Notes: generated from the letters alone by a model not told the origin. 64,000 nt of DNA from Paraburkholderia sartisoli (GCF_900107685.1 NZ_FNRQ01000002.1:682001-746000); one strand, 5' to 3'. Shown: positions 1 to 9,355, counted from the stretch's first letter. Translations and numbers: made by a program.

Positions 1-1280
1 CGTGGCGCCGTGACAGGCAACAGAGGGTCCCCCGTCAACTCGAGCGAATCGTATGTCGCATGGAAACGCTGTTTCTGAAAACCCGTCGCGCAGATCACGG
101 CGTCGAAGCTGTCAAGTGTGCCGCTGCTCCACTGGACGCGCCAAAGCTCATCCCGACGCAAGCGCTCGGGCACGGCCGGCATCACCTGCAATCGGCCCTC
201 GTTCATGTAACTCAGAAGCTTCTCTGCGGTTTCGAGCGGCAATGCAAACAGATACCGACCGACCGCGGTGGCGCAGTTGGCGAGCGCCAGGGTTCGCGCC
301 CCGGGCGTGCCAGCGCGCAACAACTGCTCGGCAAGGTCCATGTAGCGCACCAGGAGGTTCTGCCAGTCGGTCGCGCCACGCCGGGCCAAACCGGCTTCTC
401 GTGCGAGCCGTTCCGGCGCATAGGTGGAACGGTCGATCTGGGTGCGCAACGGCCGTCCGGCGACCGCCTCGGCCGACCGTGCAACCTGTCGCAGCAGACG
501 GCGGTAAAGCAATGGGCTCGATAAATCGAGCCGCGCAAATGCTGCTTCGTCGATCGCGACGGGACATTGTCGCGGCGTTGCGGTGCGTACAGCGGGTAAC
601 CGGCCCGATGGCGACGCCATCACCACGGAATGCCCCGCCCCGCACGCGAGCAGTGCCGCGTCGACCGCCGACAGCCGGCTGCCCACGACCAGAACGCGGG
701 ACGGCGTCGCCAGGTACTCAATCACGCGCCGCTCCGGGTACAGACATTCGAAGAGTGCCGGCGCGCCGGTATGCGATCGCAGCGCGTCCGGCAGGAACGG
801 TGCACCGCTACCAGTGCAGATCAGGACTTCGCTCGCTTCGAGCGAAGTGCCGTCGTCGAGCAACACGCGATACCCGCCCGTGGGCTGCTTCTCGATCGTA
901 CGCGCCGTCGCCCGCAAATGACGATGCCCGACACCGACGTCGCGCGCCAGCATCCGATAGTGCGCATAGCGGTCGGCAAGGTAGCGTGAAACGTGAAAGC
1001 GCGGAACAAATGCGTCAGGCGAAACGGTGATTGCCTGCGCGCGAAGGTAGCGCAGAAAATCGTCTGGATCGTCGGCGAGCAAGGACATCGTCTCGACGGA
1101 CGTATTACACAGCAGCGCGGGATCGGTCGTGGCAAACGCGATCCCATTGCCGATACCGCGCGGATCGACGATATCGATGCGCGATACGCTCCGGTTGCTG
1201 ACTGCGCTGACAAAGGCCGCGATTCCCGCTACGCCCCCTCCTACGATGACCACCTTGCGCTTGCCAGTCGCATTGACCAT
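1..1280 (-). CDS. FAD/NAD(P)-binding protein (partial, runs off the left edge)
   Basis: The leftward frame opens with ATG at 1280 and stays open to the window edge, so the C-terminus is missing. The N-terminus reads MVNATGKRKVVIVGGGVAGI, a classic beta-alpha-beta dinucleotide-binding fingerprint (GGGVAG) at about residues 13-18. A second dinucleotide site (RVLVVGSRLSAVDAAL) lies near residue 190, and an ICATGF motif, typical of FAD/NAD(P)-dependent reductases, lies near the edge. The pattern fits the NAD_binding_9 / COG4529 family of uncharacterised FAD-NAD(P)-binding proteins, sometimes linked to siderophore or aromatic metabolism. Substrate unknown. It is followed upstream (to the right) by a co-oriented NTF2-fold gene, a common partner of flavin enzymes. 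The family call is inferred from motifs. Confidence 0.8.
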   Translation of the reverse strand, partial: MVNATGKRKVVIVGGGVAGIAAFVSAVSNRSVSRIDIVDPRGIGNGIAFATTDPALLCNTSVETMSLLADDPDDFLRYLRAQAITVSPDAFVPRFHVSRYLADRYAHYRMLARDVGVGHRHLRATARTIEKQPTGGYRVLLDDGTSLEASEVLICTGSGAPFLPDALRSHTGAPALFECLYPERRVIEYLATPSRVLVVGSRLSAVDAALLACGAGHSVVMASPSGRLPAVRTATPRQCPVAIDEAAFARLDLSSPLLYRRLLRQVARSAEAVAGRPLRTQIDRSTYAPERLAREAGLARRGATDWQNLLVRYMDLAEQLLRAGTPGARTLALANCATAVGRYLFALPLETAEKLLSYMNEGRLQVMPAVPERLRRDELWRVQWSSGTLDSFDAVICATGFQKQRFHATYDSLELTGDPLLPVTAP

Positions 1281-1356
1281 GGCCTTCCTTTTACCCGAAC
1301 GGATAATTACCTCAGTGCATCGGCGGGCAGCGCATTTACACCCGCGCTGAATGCGC

Positions 1357-1797
1357 TCAGATTGCGCTCGCGTTGCTGCGTGCGAGCGCAGGCGTCAACA
1401 GCCGCACGCCGTACCACCCCCAATAGACGCGATGGCATTGAATCAGGCCGTGTCCAATCTCCATCATCTCCATGAGATCGACCTGCTCGCCTTTCGGTAC
1501 CTGGCGTGGGTACTCCCACGTCAATTGCTGACCATTTGCGAAAAACACACCGGTTCGATACCACTGTGCAAGGTCGCTGGGGAATTTGCGAAGACTGTCT
1601 TCGAAGAATGTCTTGATCGCGATGCGTCCACGGATCAGGCCCGACTGACGTTCTGGATAGACGACCAGCGCTAGCGGTGTTTCGAGGAGGGCGTCTTTTG
1701 CATAGAGCGCGGCAGTGCCGGCCAGATCCTTCTTGCGCACTGTGTCGTGCCAAGCCTCATAAATGTGGGAGATGGAGGGATCGATAGTCTGGTTCAT
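1357..1797 (-). CDS. NTF2-like / SnoaL-type nuclear transport factor 2 family protein
   Basis: A 146-residue protein starting MNQTIDPSISHIYEAWHDTV. The order of elements is that of the NTF2/SnoaL fold: an N-terminal helix with an AWHDTVRKKDL segment, LYAKDALLETPLA on the first strand, GRIAIKTFFEDSL in the central helix, then beta strands ending HRVYWGWYGVRLL. Such proteins are small cone-shaped enzymes or binding domains (isomerases, hydrolases, polyketide cyclases) and cannot be given a reaction from sequence alone. I chose ATG 1797 because the frame upstream (to 1995) has no family resemblance. It lies 76 bp upstream of the co-oriented flavoprotein gene, so the two may form a transcription unit. 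Confidence 0.7.
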   Translation of the reverse strand: MNQTIDPSISHIYEAWHDTVRKKDLAGTAALYAKDALLETPLALVVYPERQSGLIRGRIAIKTFFEDSLRKFPSDLAQWYRTGVFFANGQQLTWEYPRQVPKGEQVDLMEMMEIGHGLIQCHRVYWGWYGVRLLTPALARSNASAI

Positions 1798-2852
1798 GGC
1801 ACATCCGCGCTCAAATATATCAGGGCGCCACACAATGTTATTCGCTGCACGCCGACGCCAACTATAAAGGCACCCCGTCGGCCAATGTTTCGATGCGTAT
1901 CGAAGTGTGCTGGAACCGAGTGAGAGCGAATTTTGGTTTCTGGCAAGAATTGCGGGAACGCCGTTCACAGGCGATGTTCCTGGTCCACGTATCACAATGG
2001 TCCACCAAGGGCGCTGTACGATGATATGGAGGTAAGTTGGACTGGACTAGACTGGACGGCCAGAAAAGCTGGGAGGGGATTGACGAAGAGTTGTCTTTGA
2101 CAGCGACGATAACTTCATTGGGTAAAGTAACATTGGTCGTAAGAACGGGCGCTGATGATGGCGATTACACCGCTGGCAGCGGTGCTAAGACTCGAAGCGG
2201 GTCGTCACGCTCGCATCGCGGACGACATTCGCTCCTTGTTCTCGACTTGACCGCCTGGATGCCCGTGCCAATACGTTTCGGCGCGACGAGCGATCGGCAG
2301 GCTTTCTGCTGCGTACAAGTTAGAGGCTGCGGGGCAATCGTTGACGATCCAGGCCAATCGGCTGAACGGCCGATATGGCCGGACAGCGCACTTGGGTCAA
2401 CGATCTCCCCACTCCGGCGGTTGCCGGAAGCACGAATAGGAGCGCAGCTCAGATTGCAGATGGCCGTTTCGCCTGCTCCGTGGGCACTACCACTCCGACC
2501 CATCCGGCGAACGCTGCACCGGGCTCCGGTTCAAGCGGTCGGCCACTCCGGCAAAACGGTCGGAGGGGCTCTCTGTGCAAAGCGCATGTCCTTAATCCAT
2601 CGGTCGAGTGTTCGAGTCACTCACGCCCCACCAATGAAGTCAATAAAGATTCAACGGGCTAAAGGGGCCTTCTCCCCGGTCAGCGGGTGCAACAGCGTCG
2701 CCCCTAGCTCCCGCGATAAGTCGCACGCCAGCGAAGGAGCGCTGCGTCAGCAGACGTCTAAACGTCACTCCCTCTCGAAAACAGTCTGCATTAGTCTGCG
2801 GTTGACGACGACCTGCCTCAAACCCCAGGGTACCCGTCAGCGATCGGCACGG
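1798..2852. other. Gene-poor stretch, no supported gene
   Basis: About 1 kb without a convincing protein. The open frames here (for example 2037-2876 on the plus strand) have low-complexity, shadow-like composition and no family features. The only recognisable element is a tRNA-Lys-like remnant at 2586-2633. The stretch looks like decayed DNA at the edge of an acquired region. Confidence 0.5.
2586..2633 (+). pseudogene. Degenerate tRNA-Lys-like 3' half
   Basis: The sequence CTTAATCC at 2591-2598 matches the anticodon loop of tRNA-Lys(CUU). It is followed by a GGTC variable region, a perfect T-arm (GAGTG, loop TTCGAGT, CACTC), a 7-nt acceptor strand ACGCCCC and ACCA ending at 2633. The 5' half is badly eroded: the anticodon stem does not pair, and only a loose GCTC..TG..GC echo of the D-arm is visible upstream. 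It is therefore a remnant or phage-type relic, not a working tRNA. Tyrosine-recombinase islands often leave such 3' fragments. A second tRNA-Lys 3' fragment, in the same orientation, lies at 44973-45023; the two match at only about 30 of 46 positions. Confidence 0.5.
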
Positions 2853-2886
2853 CTTGATGCTATAATTGATGCTTAAATGCATCAAG
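2853..2886 (+). promoter_or_regulatory. vapBC promoter with inverted-repeat operator
   Basis: A perfect 8-bp inverted repeat, CTTGATGC at 2853-2860 and GCATCAAG at 2879-2886, brackets a consensus -10 box TATAAT at 2861-2866. The -35 is weak. The vapB ATG lies 16 bp downstream of the repeat. Autorepression by the VapB-VapC complex binding an inverted repeat over the promoter is the norm for the family; that this repeat is the operator is inference. Confidence 0.6.
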
Positions 2887-2902
2887 CAAGGAGCCGCCCG
2901 CC

Positions 2903-3109
2903 ATGAGAACCACTGTTACGATCGACGACGCGCTCTATCTGGAGGCGCTGGAGCTCGCCGACCCTGGCACGGACAAGACCGACCTCTTCCGGACGGCGAT
3001 ACAGACGTTCGTCCGCGTCCAGGCAGCCAAGCGCCTCGCCGCGCTCGGCGGTACCGTCCCCGAAATGGCGGATGTCCCACGGCGTCGACCCGAGGCAAAC
3101 AGACGGTGA
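2903..3109 (+). CDS. vapB: VapB-family type II antitoxin
   Basis: A 68-residue protein, [20 protein letters not shown], with the ribbon-helix-helix pattern of VapB-type antitoxins (residues 1-45: a TTVTIDD beta strand, then two helices) and a basic, proline-rich tail ([11 protein letters not shown]) of the kind that occupies the toxin active site. An AAGGAG ribosome site sits 9 bp before the ATG. It overlaps the toxin start by 4 bp (GTGA), so the pair is translationally coupled. It should neutralise the neighbouring PIN-domain RNase and, as a dimer, repress the shared promoter. Confidence 0.85.
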   Translation: MRTTVTIDDALYLEALELADPGTDKTDLFRTAIQTFVRVQAAKRLAALGGTVPEMADVPRRRPEANRR

Positions 3110-3486
3110 ACGTGCTTATCGATACCTCGGTGTGGGTCGACCATTTTCGCCGACGCAACGAGCCCCTCGTTCATCTGATCACCACCGATCAGGCACTTAT
3201 CCATCCACTTGTGCTTGTTGAACTCGCGTGTGGGACCCCGCCGGCGCCGCGGGCACGCGCCCTCCACGATATCGGTCTGTTGCGCCATGCACAGCAGGCG
3301 ACATGGAACGAGGTCATGCAGTTCATCGAAACCGAGCAACTGTATGGCCAGGGTTGCGGCGGAGTCGACCTGACCTTGCTGGCCTCGACGTTGATGACCC
3401 CTGGCGCTCAGATCTGGACGCTGGACAACCGGCTCGCCACGCTGGCGCGCCGACTCGGCGTTGACTACCCGCGCGACGCACATTGA
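3106..3486 (+). CDS. vapC: VapC-family PIN-domain RNase toxin
   Basis: A 126-residue protein from GTG 3106 ([14 protein letters not shown]). The PIN-domain acidic residues are visible: Asp6 in LIDTSVW, a Glu in LVELACG near residue 43, and the Asp pair region around GVDLTLLA and WTLDNRLA near residues 90-108. PIN toxins are Mg-dependent ribonucleases, often cutting tRNA or rRNA, that stop growth when the antitoxin decays. Length is normal for VapC and all acidic positions seem kept, so it looks functional. The GTG start overlaps the vapB stop. An alternative in-frame GTG two codons later cannot be excluded. Confidence 0.87.
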   Translation: MNVLIDTSVWVDHFRRRNEPLVHLITTDQALIHPLVLVELACGTPPAPRARALHDIGLLRHAQQATWNEVMQFIETEQLYGQGCGGVDLTLLASTLMTPGAQIWTLDNRLATLARRLGVDYPRDAH

Positions 3487-3561
3487 ATACTCACCCAACC
3501 CCCTTCGCACCATCCTGACAACGCGCCTGTCGACGCCGTCTTTTTGCGCCGGAAAGTGCCA

Positions 3562-4901
3562 TAGCAGGCTGTTGAATTTGGATCCCGTGTAAACGGGGTT
3601 TGAGGGACGGGCGTTATGGATATCGTGTTCATGATCTTTGGCAGCGGATACGATGCGCGGAATGGATGAGATGCAGGAGCCCCTGTTCACGACAGTCAAG
3701 CAGGAAGACTTCGTCCCGACAGATCACCCGCTGCGACCGATCCGGTTGCTGGTGAATGATGCGTTGAAACGGCTCAACGGGCTGTTTAGCATCATCTACG
3801 CGGACACCAGCCGGACCTCTTGTGCCCGAGAAGCTGATGCAGGTGTTCTACTCGGTGCGCAGCGAGCGCATGCTGGTGGAGCAGATGCGCTACAACCTGC
3901 TGTTCCACTGGTTCGTCGGGCTGGCGATTGAGGACGCCGTGTGGGACCACTTGGTGTTCTCGAAGAACCGCGACCGGTTGCTGGAGCATAAAGTCGTGGA
4001 AGCGTTCTTCATCGAAGTCATGAGCCCGGCGGACAGGCGGGGCTTGCTGTCGAGAGACCATTTCCCGGTGGACGACACGCTGATTCAGGCATGGGCCAGT
4101 CACAAGAGCTTCCGCCGCAAGGACGGCCCGGACAATGGCCTGCCGGCCGGCGGTGGCCGCAACGCCGACACTGACTGGAAAGGCGAGCGACGTAGCAATG
4201 CCACGCACGAGTCGACTACTGATCCGGAGGCACGATTGTTCAAGAAGAGCCGCAAGAGCCCGGCCATCCTGTGCTATCACGGGCACATCCTGATGGAGAA
4301 CCGCTCGGGGCCGGTGGTCGATGCCGTGGTCAGTCACGCAGATGGTTTCGCCGAGCGGGCCAACGCGTTGCGATTGCTCGATTGCGTGCCAGGCGCTCAT
4401 GCGAAGACAGTCAGTGCCGACAAGGCCTATGACACCCGCGACTTCGTGAACGATTGCCGCGCTCGCAACGTGACACCGCATGTCGCGCGCAACGGTGATC
4501 GCCAAGGTGGTAGCGCGATCGACGGTCGCACTTCGCGGCATGCGGGCTACAGGATCAGCCAGATCATCCGCAAACGTATCGAAGAGCATTTCGGCTGGGG
4601 CAAAACGGTCGGCCGGATACGTCAAACCGTCTATCGCGGCATCCAGCGCGTCGACCAGCACTTCAAGCTGGCGATGGTTGCGAGCAATCTGACCCGCATG
4701 GCGCGAATGCCAGGGGTAGTGCCGCAAGGAGCGACGCGATGAGCCGCCACGGCGTGAAGACTTCACGGCACAAGGGCTGCATGCGTGCGCATGCCCCGCG
4801 CAGATCGTGCGGCGAACCGGCAACTCAGCGGGAAATCGCACGCGCAAGCCTCCTGAACACAGCTTTGGTCGTCATGACGGGCGCTTTTCAACAGCCTGCT
4901 A
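3562..4901 (+). mobile_element. IS5-family insertion sequence
   Basis: Perfect 15-bp terminal inverted repeats, TAGCAGGCTGTTGAA at 3562-3576 and its complement at 4887-4901, bound a 1.34-kb element holding one transposase frame. A TA or TAG at both outer edges may be part of the target duplication (IS5 members favour YTAR targets). The transposase is frameshifted, so the copy is probably immobile without help. It sits 22 bp from the stop codon of the MhpA-like hydroxylase, exactly at the border of the catabolic cluster. Confidence 0.85.
3653..4742 (+). pseudogene. IS5-family transposase, frameshifted with small deletion
   Basis: The N-terminal part (MDEMQEPLFTTVKQEDFVP onward, from 3662) runs to about 3815. 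There the family sequence IAPEKLMRALLLQVFYSV is disrupted: the frame shifts at the SIAP codons, and about five codons (RALLL) between EKLM and QVFYSV are missing. The remainder (PEKLMQVFYSVRSERML to the end at 4742) is intact in another frame. It keeps the DDE residues in DDTLIQAW, SADKAYD and the KRIEEHFGWGK helix. The D of the first motif sits in VDDT rather than the usual VDGT, a substitution beside the catalytic residue. As it stands no full transposase is made. Confidence 0.85.
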
Positions 4902-4923
4902 GAGCCCGTCGACTACACCTGGC

Positions 4924-6462
4924 TTATTGCAAACGACTGCGCATATCGTCGAGCAACTTGCCGACATCCGCAGGCGAGGCCGCCGTGCCGAAAACGTAAT
5001 GATCCGGCCTGACCAGCGCGGCCACACAGTCGTTCGCTTTCATCCAGCGGGCTACGACGCCGTCAACTTCTTGCAAACCACGATCGAGTTGCACGATCGT
5101 CACCCCCTCAACGACGGGCGAATCTTCCAGAGCTGTCGCTACCAGTCGCCAGCCACTACCAGCCACGTCGTCGAGTCGTACGCGTTTGCTGTCCCCCCGG
5201 ATGACCCACGGCTGCGGAAATAAAGTGCCTCGTGCGGTACCTGGCTGATCCGAGAGCAACCCGCGATCCAGGCCGGGCAGCACGGCCTGGCGCGGTTGGT
5301 CCTTGACGGTCCCGGCTTGCTCGGCCAGCAATTGTGCGTCGCGAGCTCGAGCGCGCGTCGGATCACGCTCGCAGATAACCGCGCCGATCTGCTTGATGCG
5401 CGTGGTCAGTTCGCGGACGTGCTCCTTGCGTTCCTCCCCGTAACTGTCGAGCAGACGCTCGACCGCCAGCCCCGTCACTTCGCCGTTCAGGACGGCGGCC
5501 AGTTTCCAGCTCAAGTTCGCAACGTCGCGCAGCCCCTGGCACATACCCTGTCCGAGAAACGGGGGCTGCTGATGGGCCGCATCCCCAGCGATGAAAATGC
5601 GACCATTACGCCAGCGGTTGGCCACCAACGCGTGGAAGCGATAGCTCGCCTGCCGCCAAAGTTCTCCATCCTCCGGGCCGATCCAGCGAGAAAGTAGCTC
5701 CCACGTGCGTGCTGGTGTGGCGGCTTCAATCGGATCTTCGTCGTCATGCAACGAAATCTCCCACCGCCGGTGATTTCCCGGACCGATGACGAATGTGCAT
5801 GGACGATTCGGGTCGCAATACTGAACGCTTGTGGCTGGTAGCTTCCCGAGTCCCTTCTCGTTGACGACGACGTCAACCACGAGCCAAGGCTCGTCAAATT
5901 CGAGATCTTCAAGCTGGATACCCGCAAATTCCCGTACGGCACTCCTCGCACCATCACAGCCAATGACATAGCGCGCGGCGACTTCCGATTTGCTACCGTC
6001 TTCGAGCTTGATATGAAGTACGGCGTATGCATCATCCTGCGCGACATTCACTACTTCGACACCGAGGTTCACGTGTGCGTTTGGCATGCTGAGCACGTGC
6101 CGACGCAGCACCGCCTCAATGGCCGGTTGCGTAAACACATTCGATGGTGTGTAACCGAGTGGATAAGGTGGCTCCACCATGGCCAACCGCTTGATCAGTT
6201 GCCCATCGACACCGTAATACTCCGAGGGCGTGAACGGCTCAACGTATGGCAATACCTCGTCAATCACGCCCAGTTGCTGGAAAACACGCAAGATTTCGTG
6301 ATCCAGAGCAATCGCACGCGGCTTGTCGTAGATATCGTGGGCCTGATCTCCCACCCAAACCTTGAGCCCGTGCTGCGCTAGCAATGCCGCGGCAACGGCA
6401 CCCGACGGGCCGAAGCCGACAATGGCGACGTCATACATCTCCGGTTGCAGCGACACCTCCAT
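4924..6462 (-). CDS. MhpA-type FAD-dependent aromatic hydroxylase (monooxygenase)
   Basis: A 512-residue class A flavoprotein monooxygenase. It has the GXGXXG fingerprint (VAIVGFGPSGAVAAALLAQ, from about residue 11), the DG motif around VIGCDGARSAVR near residue 168, and the FAD ribityl motif RIFIAGDAAHQQPPFLGQG near residue 287. The closest family by feel is 3-(3-hydroxyphenyl)propionate / hydroxycinnamate hydroxylase (MhpA), which puts a hydroxyl next to a phenol using NAD(P)H and O2. The start was set at ATG 6462, just after the stop of the FAH gene, because the family begins shortly before VAIVG. It is the last gene of a tight four-gene leftward operon and would make the catechol-like substrate for the dioxygenase. 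Exact substrate unknown. Confidence 0.85.
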   Translation of the reverse strand: MEVSLQPEMYDVAIVGFGPSGAVAAALLAQHGLKVWVGDQAHDIYDKPRAIALDHEILRVFQQLGVIDEVLPYVEPFTPSEYYGVDGQLIKRLAMVEPPYPLGYTPSNVFTQPAIEAVLRRHVLSMPNAHVNLGVEVVNVAQDDAYAVLHIKLEDGSKSEVAARYVIGCDGARSAVREFAGIQLEDLEFDEPWLVVDVVVNEKGLGKLPATSVQYCDPNRPCTFVIGPGNHRRWEISLHDDEDPIEAATPARTWELLSRWIGPEDGELWRQASYRFHALVANRWRNGRIFIAGDAAHQQPPFLGQGMCQGLRDVANLSWKLAAVLNGEVTGLAVERLLDSYGEERKEHVRELTTRIKQIGAVICERDPTRARARDAQLLAEQAGTVKDQPRQAVLPGLDRGLLSDQPGTARGTLFPQPWVIRGDSKRVRLDDVAGSGWRLVATALEDSPVVEGVTIVQLDRGLQEVDGVVARWMKANDCVAALVRPDHYVFGTAASPADVGKLLDDMRSRLQ

Positions 6463-6463
6463 A

Positions 6464-7324
6464 TCAAGCCTCGTCAACGATAGTGTTGGCAAGAACGCCA
6501 ATGTCGCCGATTTCGACTTCAACCCGGTCCCCGGCTTTCATCCAGACGGGAGGCGTGCGACTCTGACCGACTCCCGCCGGAGTACCCATCACGATCACGT
6601 CGCCCGGCTCCAGCGTCAGGCATTCGGTCAGCAACGAGATCGTCTCGGCAACGCTCCAGATCATGTCTTTCGTGTTGGCATCCTGCATAACCCGGCCATT
6701 CAAACGGCACTGAATCGGCAATCCAATTGCACCGGCCGGCAACACATCTGCGGTCACAAGCACGGGACCAAAGCCACCGGTAGCATCGAAATTCTTTCCG
6801 ATCGTCCATTGCGGCGTGCGTTTCTGGTAATCACGCACCGAAATATCGTTGAAACAGGTATAGCCGAATACCAGGTCAAGGGCTGCATCCTGCGAAACAT
6901 GCTTGCCGCGCTTGCCAATCACGACGGCCAACTCGGCCTCATAGTCGAACCGTTCTGATACCTTGGGGCGCAGCGCTTCCTTGCCGTGCGCCAGCAATGA
7001 GCTCGCGCCACGGAAGAAGAACCAGGGATATTCGGGCTTCTCGCGACCGCTTTCCTGGGCATGATCGTAATAGTTCAGGCCCAGACAAACGATCTTGCCT
7101 GGTTCCGGCACCAGCGGCGCGAATTCGGCCCGGGCGACGGGCACGCGCGGAGCATCAGAGCGCAACGCCGCATCAGCAGCAGCGGCCAGATCGACACCGT
7201 CGAGCAACGCCTTCCGCAAATCCGTCGGCACCTGAGGTGAAGCGTCGGCCAGGTCGATGAGCGCGTCACCGTCGACGACGGCCAGGCGGGCGGCACCATT
7301 TCGAATGTAGGTAGCAAACTTCAT
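6464..7324 (-). CDS. Fumarylacetoacetate hydrolase (FAH) family protein
   Basis: A 286-residue protein starting MKFATYIRNGAARLAVVDG. The C-terminal catalytic FAH domain (about residues 70-284) shows the family signatures: CLGLNYYDHAQESGREKP, the metal-binding ERFDYEAELAVVIGKRGKHV with its E-x-E, GYTCFNDISVRDYQ, and GDVIVMGTPAGVGQSRTPP. Members hydrolyse or isomerise acylpyruvate-type and 2-hydroxydienoate ring-cleavage products. Here it follows an extradiol-type dioxygenase, so a ring-fission product or its downstream oxo-acid is the likely substrate. ATG 7324 overlaps the upstream stop as ATGA, a sign of translational coupling, and the hydroxylase starts 1 bp after its own stop. Confidence 0.88.
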   Translation of the reverse strand: MKFATYIRNGAARLAVVDGDALIDLADASPQVPTDLRKALLDGVDLAAAADAALRSDAPRVPVARAEFAPLVPEPGKIVCLGLNYYDHAQESGREKPEYPWFFFRGASSLLAHGKEALRPKVSERFDYEAELAVVIGKRGKHVSQDAALDLVFGYTCFNDISVRDYQKRTPQWTIGKNFDATGGFGPVLVTADVLPAGAIGLPIQCRLNGRVMQDANTKDMIWSVAETISLLTECLTLEPGDVIVMGTPAGVGQSRTPPVWMKAGDRVEVEIGDIGVLANTIVDEA

Positions 7325-8226
7325 TTGGTTATCTCTGGTTGGAATTGGACGGCGCGTTGTGCGTCTTTCAGGCTCGTGCCGGGAATCTGTGAAATGCCCC
7401 ACTGGTCAATTCGTCCAGGCGGCCATTTCCAGTCGTCGGGACCTCCTGCCTGATAGCTATCATCGATCTGCTGGACTTCGGCCGTGTACTCGATCACGAC
7501 GCCATCAGGGCCAACGAAATAGTTAAACGCATTGTTGCCGGGGCCGTGGCGGCCTGGGCCCCACTCGATCACGTAGCCCGCATCGCGCATGCGGCCGCCA
7601 CCACGCATGACCGATTCGAGATCGGGCATCAGGAATGCGATGTGGTTGAGCGCATCGTTGTCGGTGTCCCCGATCGCCACGCTGTGGTGGTCGTTATTGC
7701 AATTCATGAAAGCCATGATCCGGGTGCGGTCCGACAGCCGGAAACCGAGTGCCTGTTCGAAAAAATGCTGCGTGGCGGCGACATCGTGACTGTTCAGCAC
7801 GACGTGCGCGAGGCGGATGGGAGAATCGTCCGTTACGTATGCGTCGCTATGGCGCTGGTCGCCATGCACAACGCGGAACACACGCCCCATCGGATCACGA
7901 AGCGTGACGCCGACGCCACCGCCGGGTTCATCAATTGCGCCAGGGGATGTGTCGATCCGGCCACCTGCGGCGACCGTAGCATGCGCAATCTCCTGGAGAG
8001 CGTCGGCGCTACGGGCCGTAAATGTGACGTCGCGCAGGGCGACGCTGTCACCGGGATGCAGCGATAGAACATGGTGCGCATCGCCAGTGGCGCGCAGATA
8101 GACAGAGGTCTCGCTTCTCGCAGCGACAGTGAGATGCCAGGTGTCGATATAGAAGCGCGTGGACGCTTCGACGTCCGGAACGATTAGTGCAACGCTGCGC
8201 AGCGCCGCAATCCAGGGTGAACTCAT
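7321..8226 (-). CDS. Two-domain VOC / extradiol ring-cleavage dioxygenase family protein
   Basis: A 301-residue protein with two vicinal-oxygen-chelate modules: residues about 8-125 (ALRSVALIVPDVEASTRFY) and about 138-250 (RLAHVVLNSHDVAATQHFF). The second module keeps the usual Fe(II) ligand set, His in LAHVVLN, His in ALNHIAFLM and Glu in VVIEYTAEV. The arrangement matches type I extradiol dioxygenases such as catechol 2,3-dioxygenase-like enzymes. It is translationally coupled to the FAH gene (ATGA) and lies 2 bp after the amidohydrolase stop. It should open a dihydroxylated ring made by the MhpA-like enzyme. The exact catechol is not readable from sequence. Confidence 0.85.
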   Translation of the reverse strand: MSSPWIAALRSVALIVPDVEASTRFYIDTWHLTVAARSETSVYLRATGDAHHVLSLHPGDSVALRDVTFTARSADALQEIAHATVAAGGRIDTSPGAIDEPGGGVGVTLRDPMGRVFRVVHGDQRHSDAYVTDDSPIRLAHVVLNSHDVAATQHFFEQALGFRLSDRTRIMAFMNCNNDHHSVAIGDTDNDALNHIAFLMPDLESVMRGGGRMRDAGYVIEWGPGRHGPGNNAFNYFVGPDGVVIEYTAEVQQIDDSYQAGGPDDWKWPPGRIDQWGISQIPGTSLKDAQRAVQFQPEITK

Positions 8227-8228
8227 CG

Positions 8229-9254
8229 TCAGGTCTCCAGGCCGAGGAAACGCTCGGCATTGTGGTAGATCAGCGCGTCGACAACATCGGCACCGAGGCC
8301 GGCAGAGGCGATGCGCTGGATCGGCGTACGATCGTGGAAGTTGAACGGATAGTCCGTCCCGACCATTAGCTGTGACGCGCCCAAACTGGCTACGAGGTGG
8401 CGCAGCGTCAGGGCGTCAAAAACAAGCGTGTCGTAATACAGCTTGCGTGCCTGCTCGGCCGGTGATGGCCTGACTGAGTCCTTTAACGCCGGAAAAGTCT
8501 GCCAGCCCTGCTCCAGGCGCGGGAGCAGCGTGGCAAGCGTGCCACCACCATGGCTGAACGCGATGCGCAGACGGGGAAAGCGCACCATCAGGTTGGTCGT
8601 GATGCAGGACGCTGCGGCCAGGCCCACATCAGTGGGATAGGCGAGCACCTGTTGCAGCGGCGCAGGACCCACGAGGCGGTCCATGCCGGTCGGCTTGAGC
8701 GCATGCACGAAAACGGCTGCGCCTAACGCTTCGCATGCCTCGAAAAACGGATCGAAGCGCCAGTCGCCGATTGGCACGCCGTTAACGTTGCTGCCGATCT
8801 CCACGCCCGCAAACGACAGTGAATCCATCACATAGCGTAGTTCGTCAATGGCGGCGTCGACATCCTGCAGCGGCACTGCGCCGAGTCCCACCAGCCTGCC
8901 GCTTGACTCTGCGGACATCCGCGCAATCTCCTCGTTCAGGTAGCGAATCAGCGGACCTGCTTGCGACGCCGACATCCAGTACGAGAGCAGTTCCGGCATG
9001 GGTGACAGCGCCTGCGCACGCAGCCCCATTTCGCCCAGATCGGCTAGCCGTTCAGCGACGTCCCAGCACTTCTGTGAGACCGTCCGGTAGACCTTGCCGT
9101 CGATCATTACGTGGCAATGACAGGCATGGGCGGGAGCCATCGACGGCCAGGCAGGCGGTGTTGCGCCAGCCCCGAGCCAGGCAGGAAACGTAGACGGTAC
9201 GACGTGCGCATGGACGTCGATACCGAGAGATTGAGGGTGGGTATCCAGTTGCAT
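8229..9254 (-). CDS. ACMSD-type amidohydrolase / decarboxylase family protein
   Basis: A 341-residue protein, first gene of the operon. It has the N-terminal metal site HAHVVPSTFP (H-x-H), a KPTGMD segment after VFVHAL, FSHGGGTLA (metal His) and the C-terminal GTDYPFNFHD with the catalytic Asp. That order is typical of the amidohydrolase-2 / 2-amino-3-carboxymuconate-6-semialdehyde decarboxylase superfamily, which includes non-oxidative decarboxylases of aromatic acids and of ring-fission products. With hydroxylase, dioxygenase and FAH partners, decarboxylation or hydrolysis of a pathway acid is likely. The start is uncertain: ATG 9254 (MQLDTHPQ) fits the family, ATG 9287 is possible, and neither has a strong ribosome site. 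Confidence 0.8.
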   Translation of the reverse strand: MQLDTHPQSLGIDVHAHVVPSTFPAWLGAGATPPAWPSMAPAHACHCHVMIDGKVYRTVSQKCWDVAERLADLGEMGLRAQALSPMPELLSYWMSASQAGPLIRYLNEEIARMSAESSGRLVGLGAVPLQDVDAAIDELRYVMDSLSFAGVEIGSNVNGVPIGDWRFDPFFEACEALGAAVFVHALKPTGMDRLVGPAPLQQVLAYPTDVGLAAASCITTNLMVRFPRLRIAFSHGGGTLATLLPRLEQGWQTFPALKDSVRPSPAEQARKLYYDTLVFDALTLRHLVASLGASQLMVGTDYPFNFHDRTPIQRIASAGLGADVVDALIYHNAERFLGLET

Positions 9255-9355
9255 GGCTGCAAGTATCAAAGTATCCTCAACATCCATCAATGCAATGCCA
9301 CGGATAAACAGTATTTGTTTGCTGGATATAATGGTTTGAGAGAGTAAGCAGCCAA

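Noticed and set aside
2037..2876. A 279-codon rightward frame in the gene-poor stretch
   Set aside because: No domain, no good start context, and it crosses the tRNA-like remnant and the vapBC operator.
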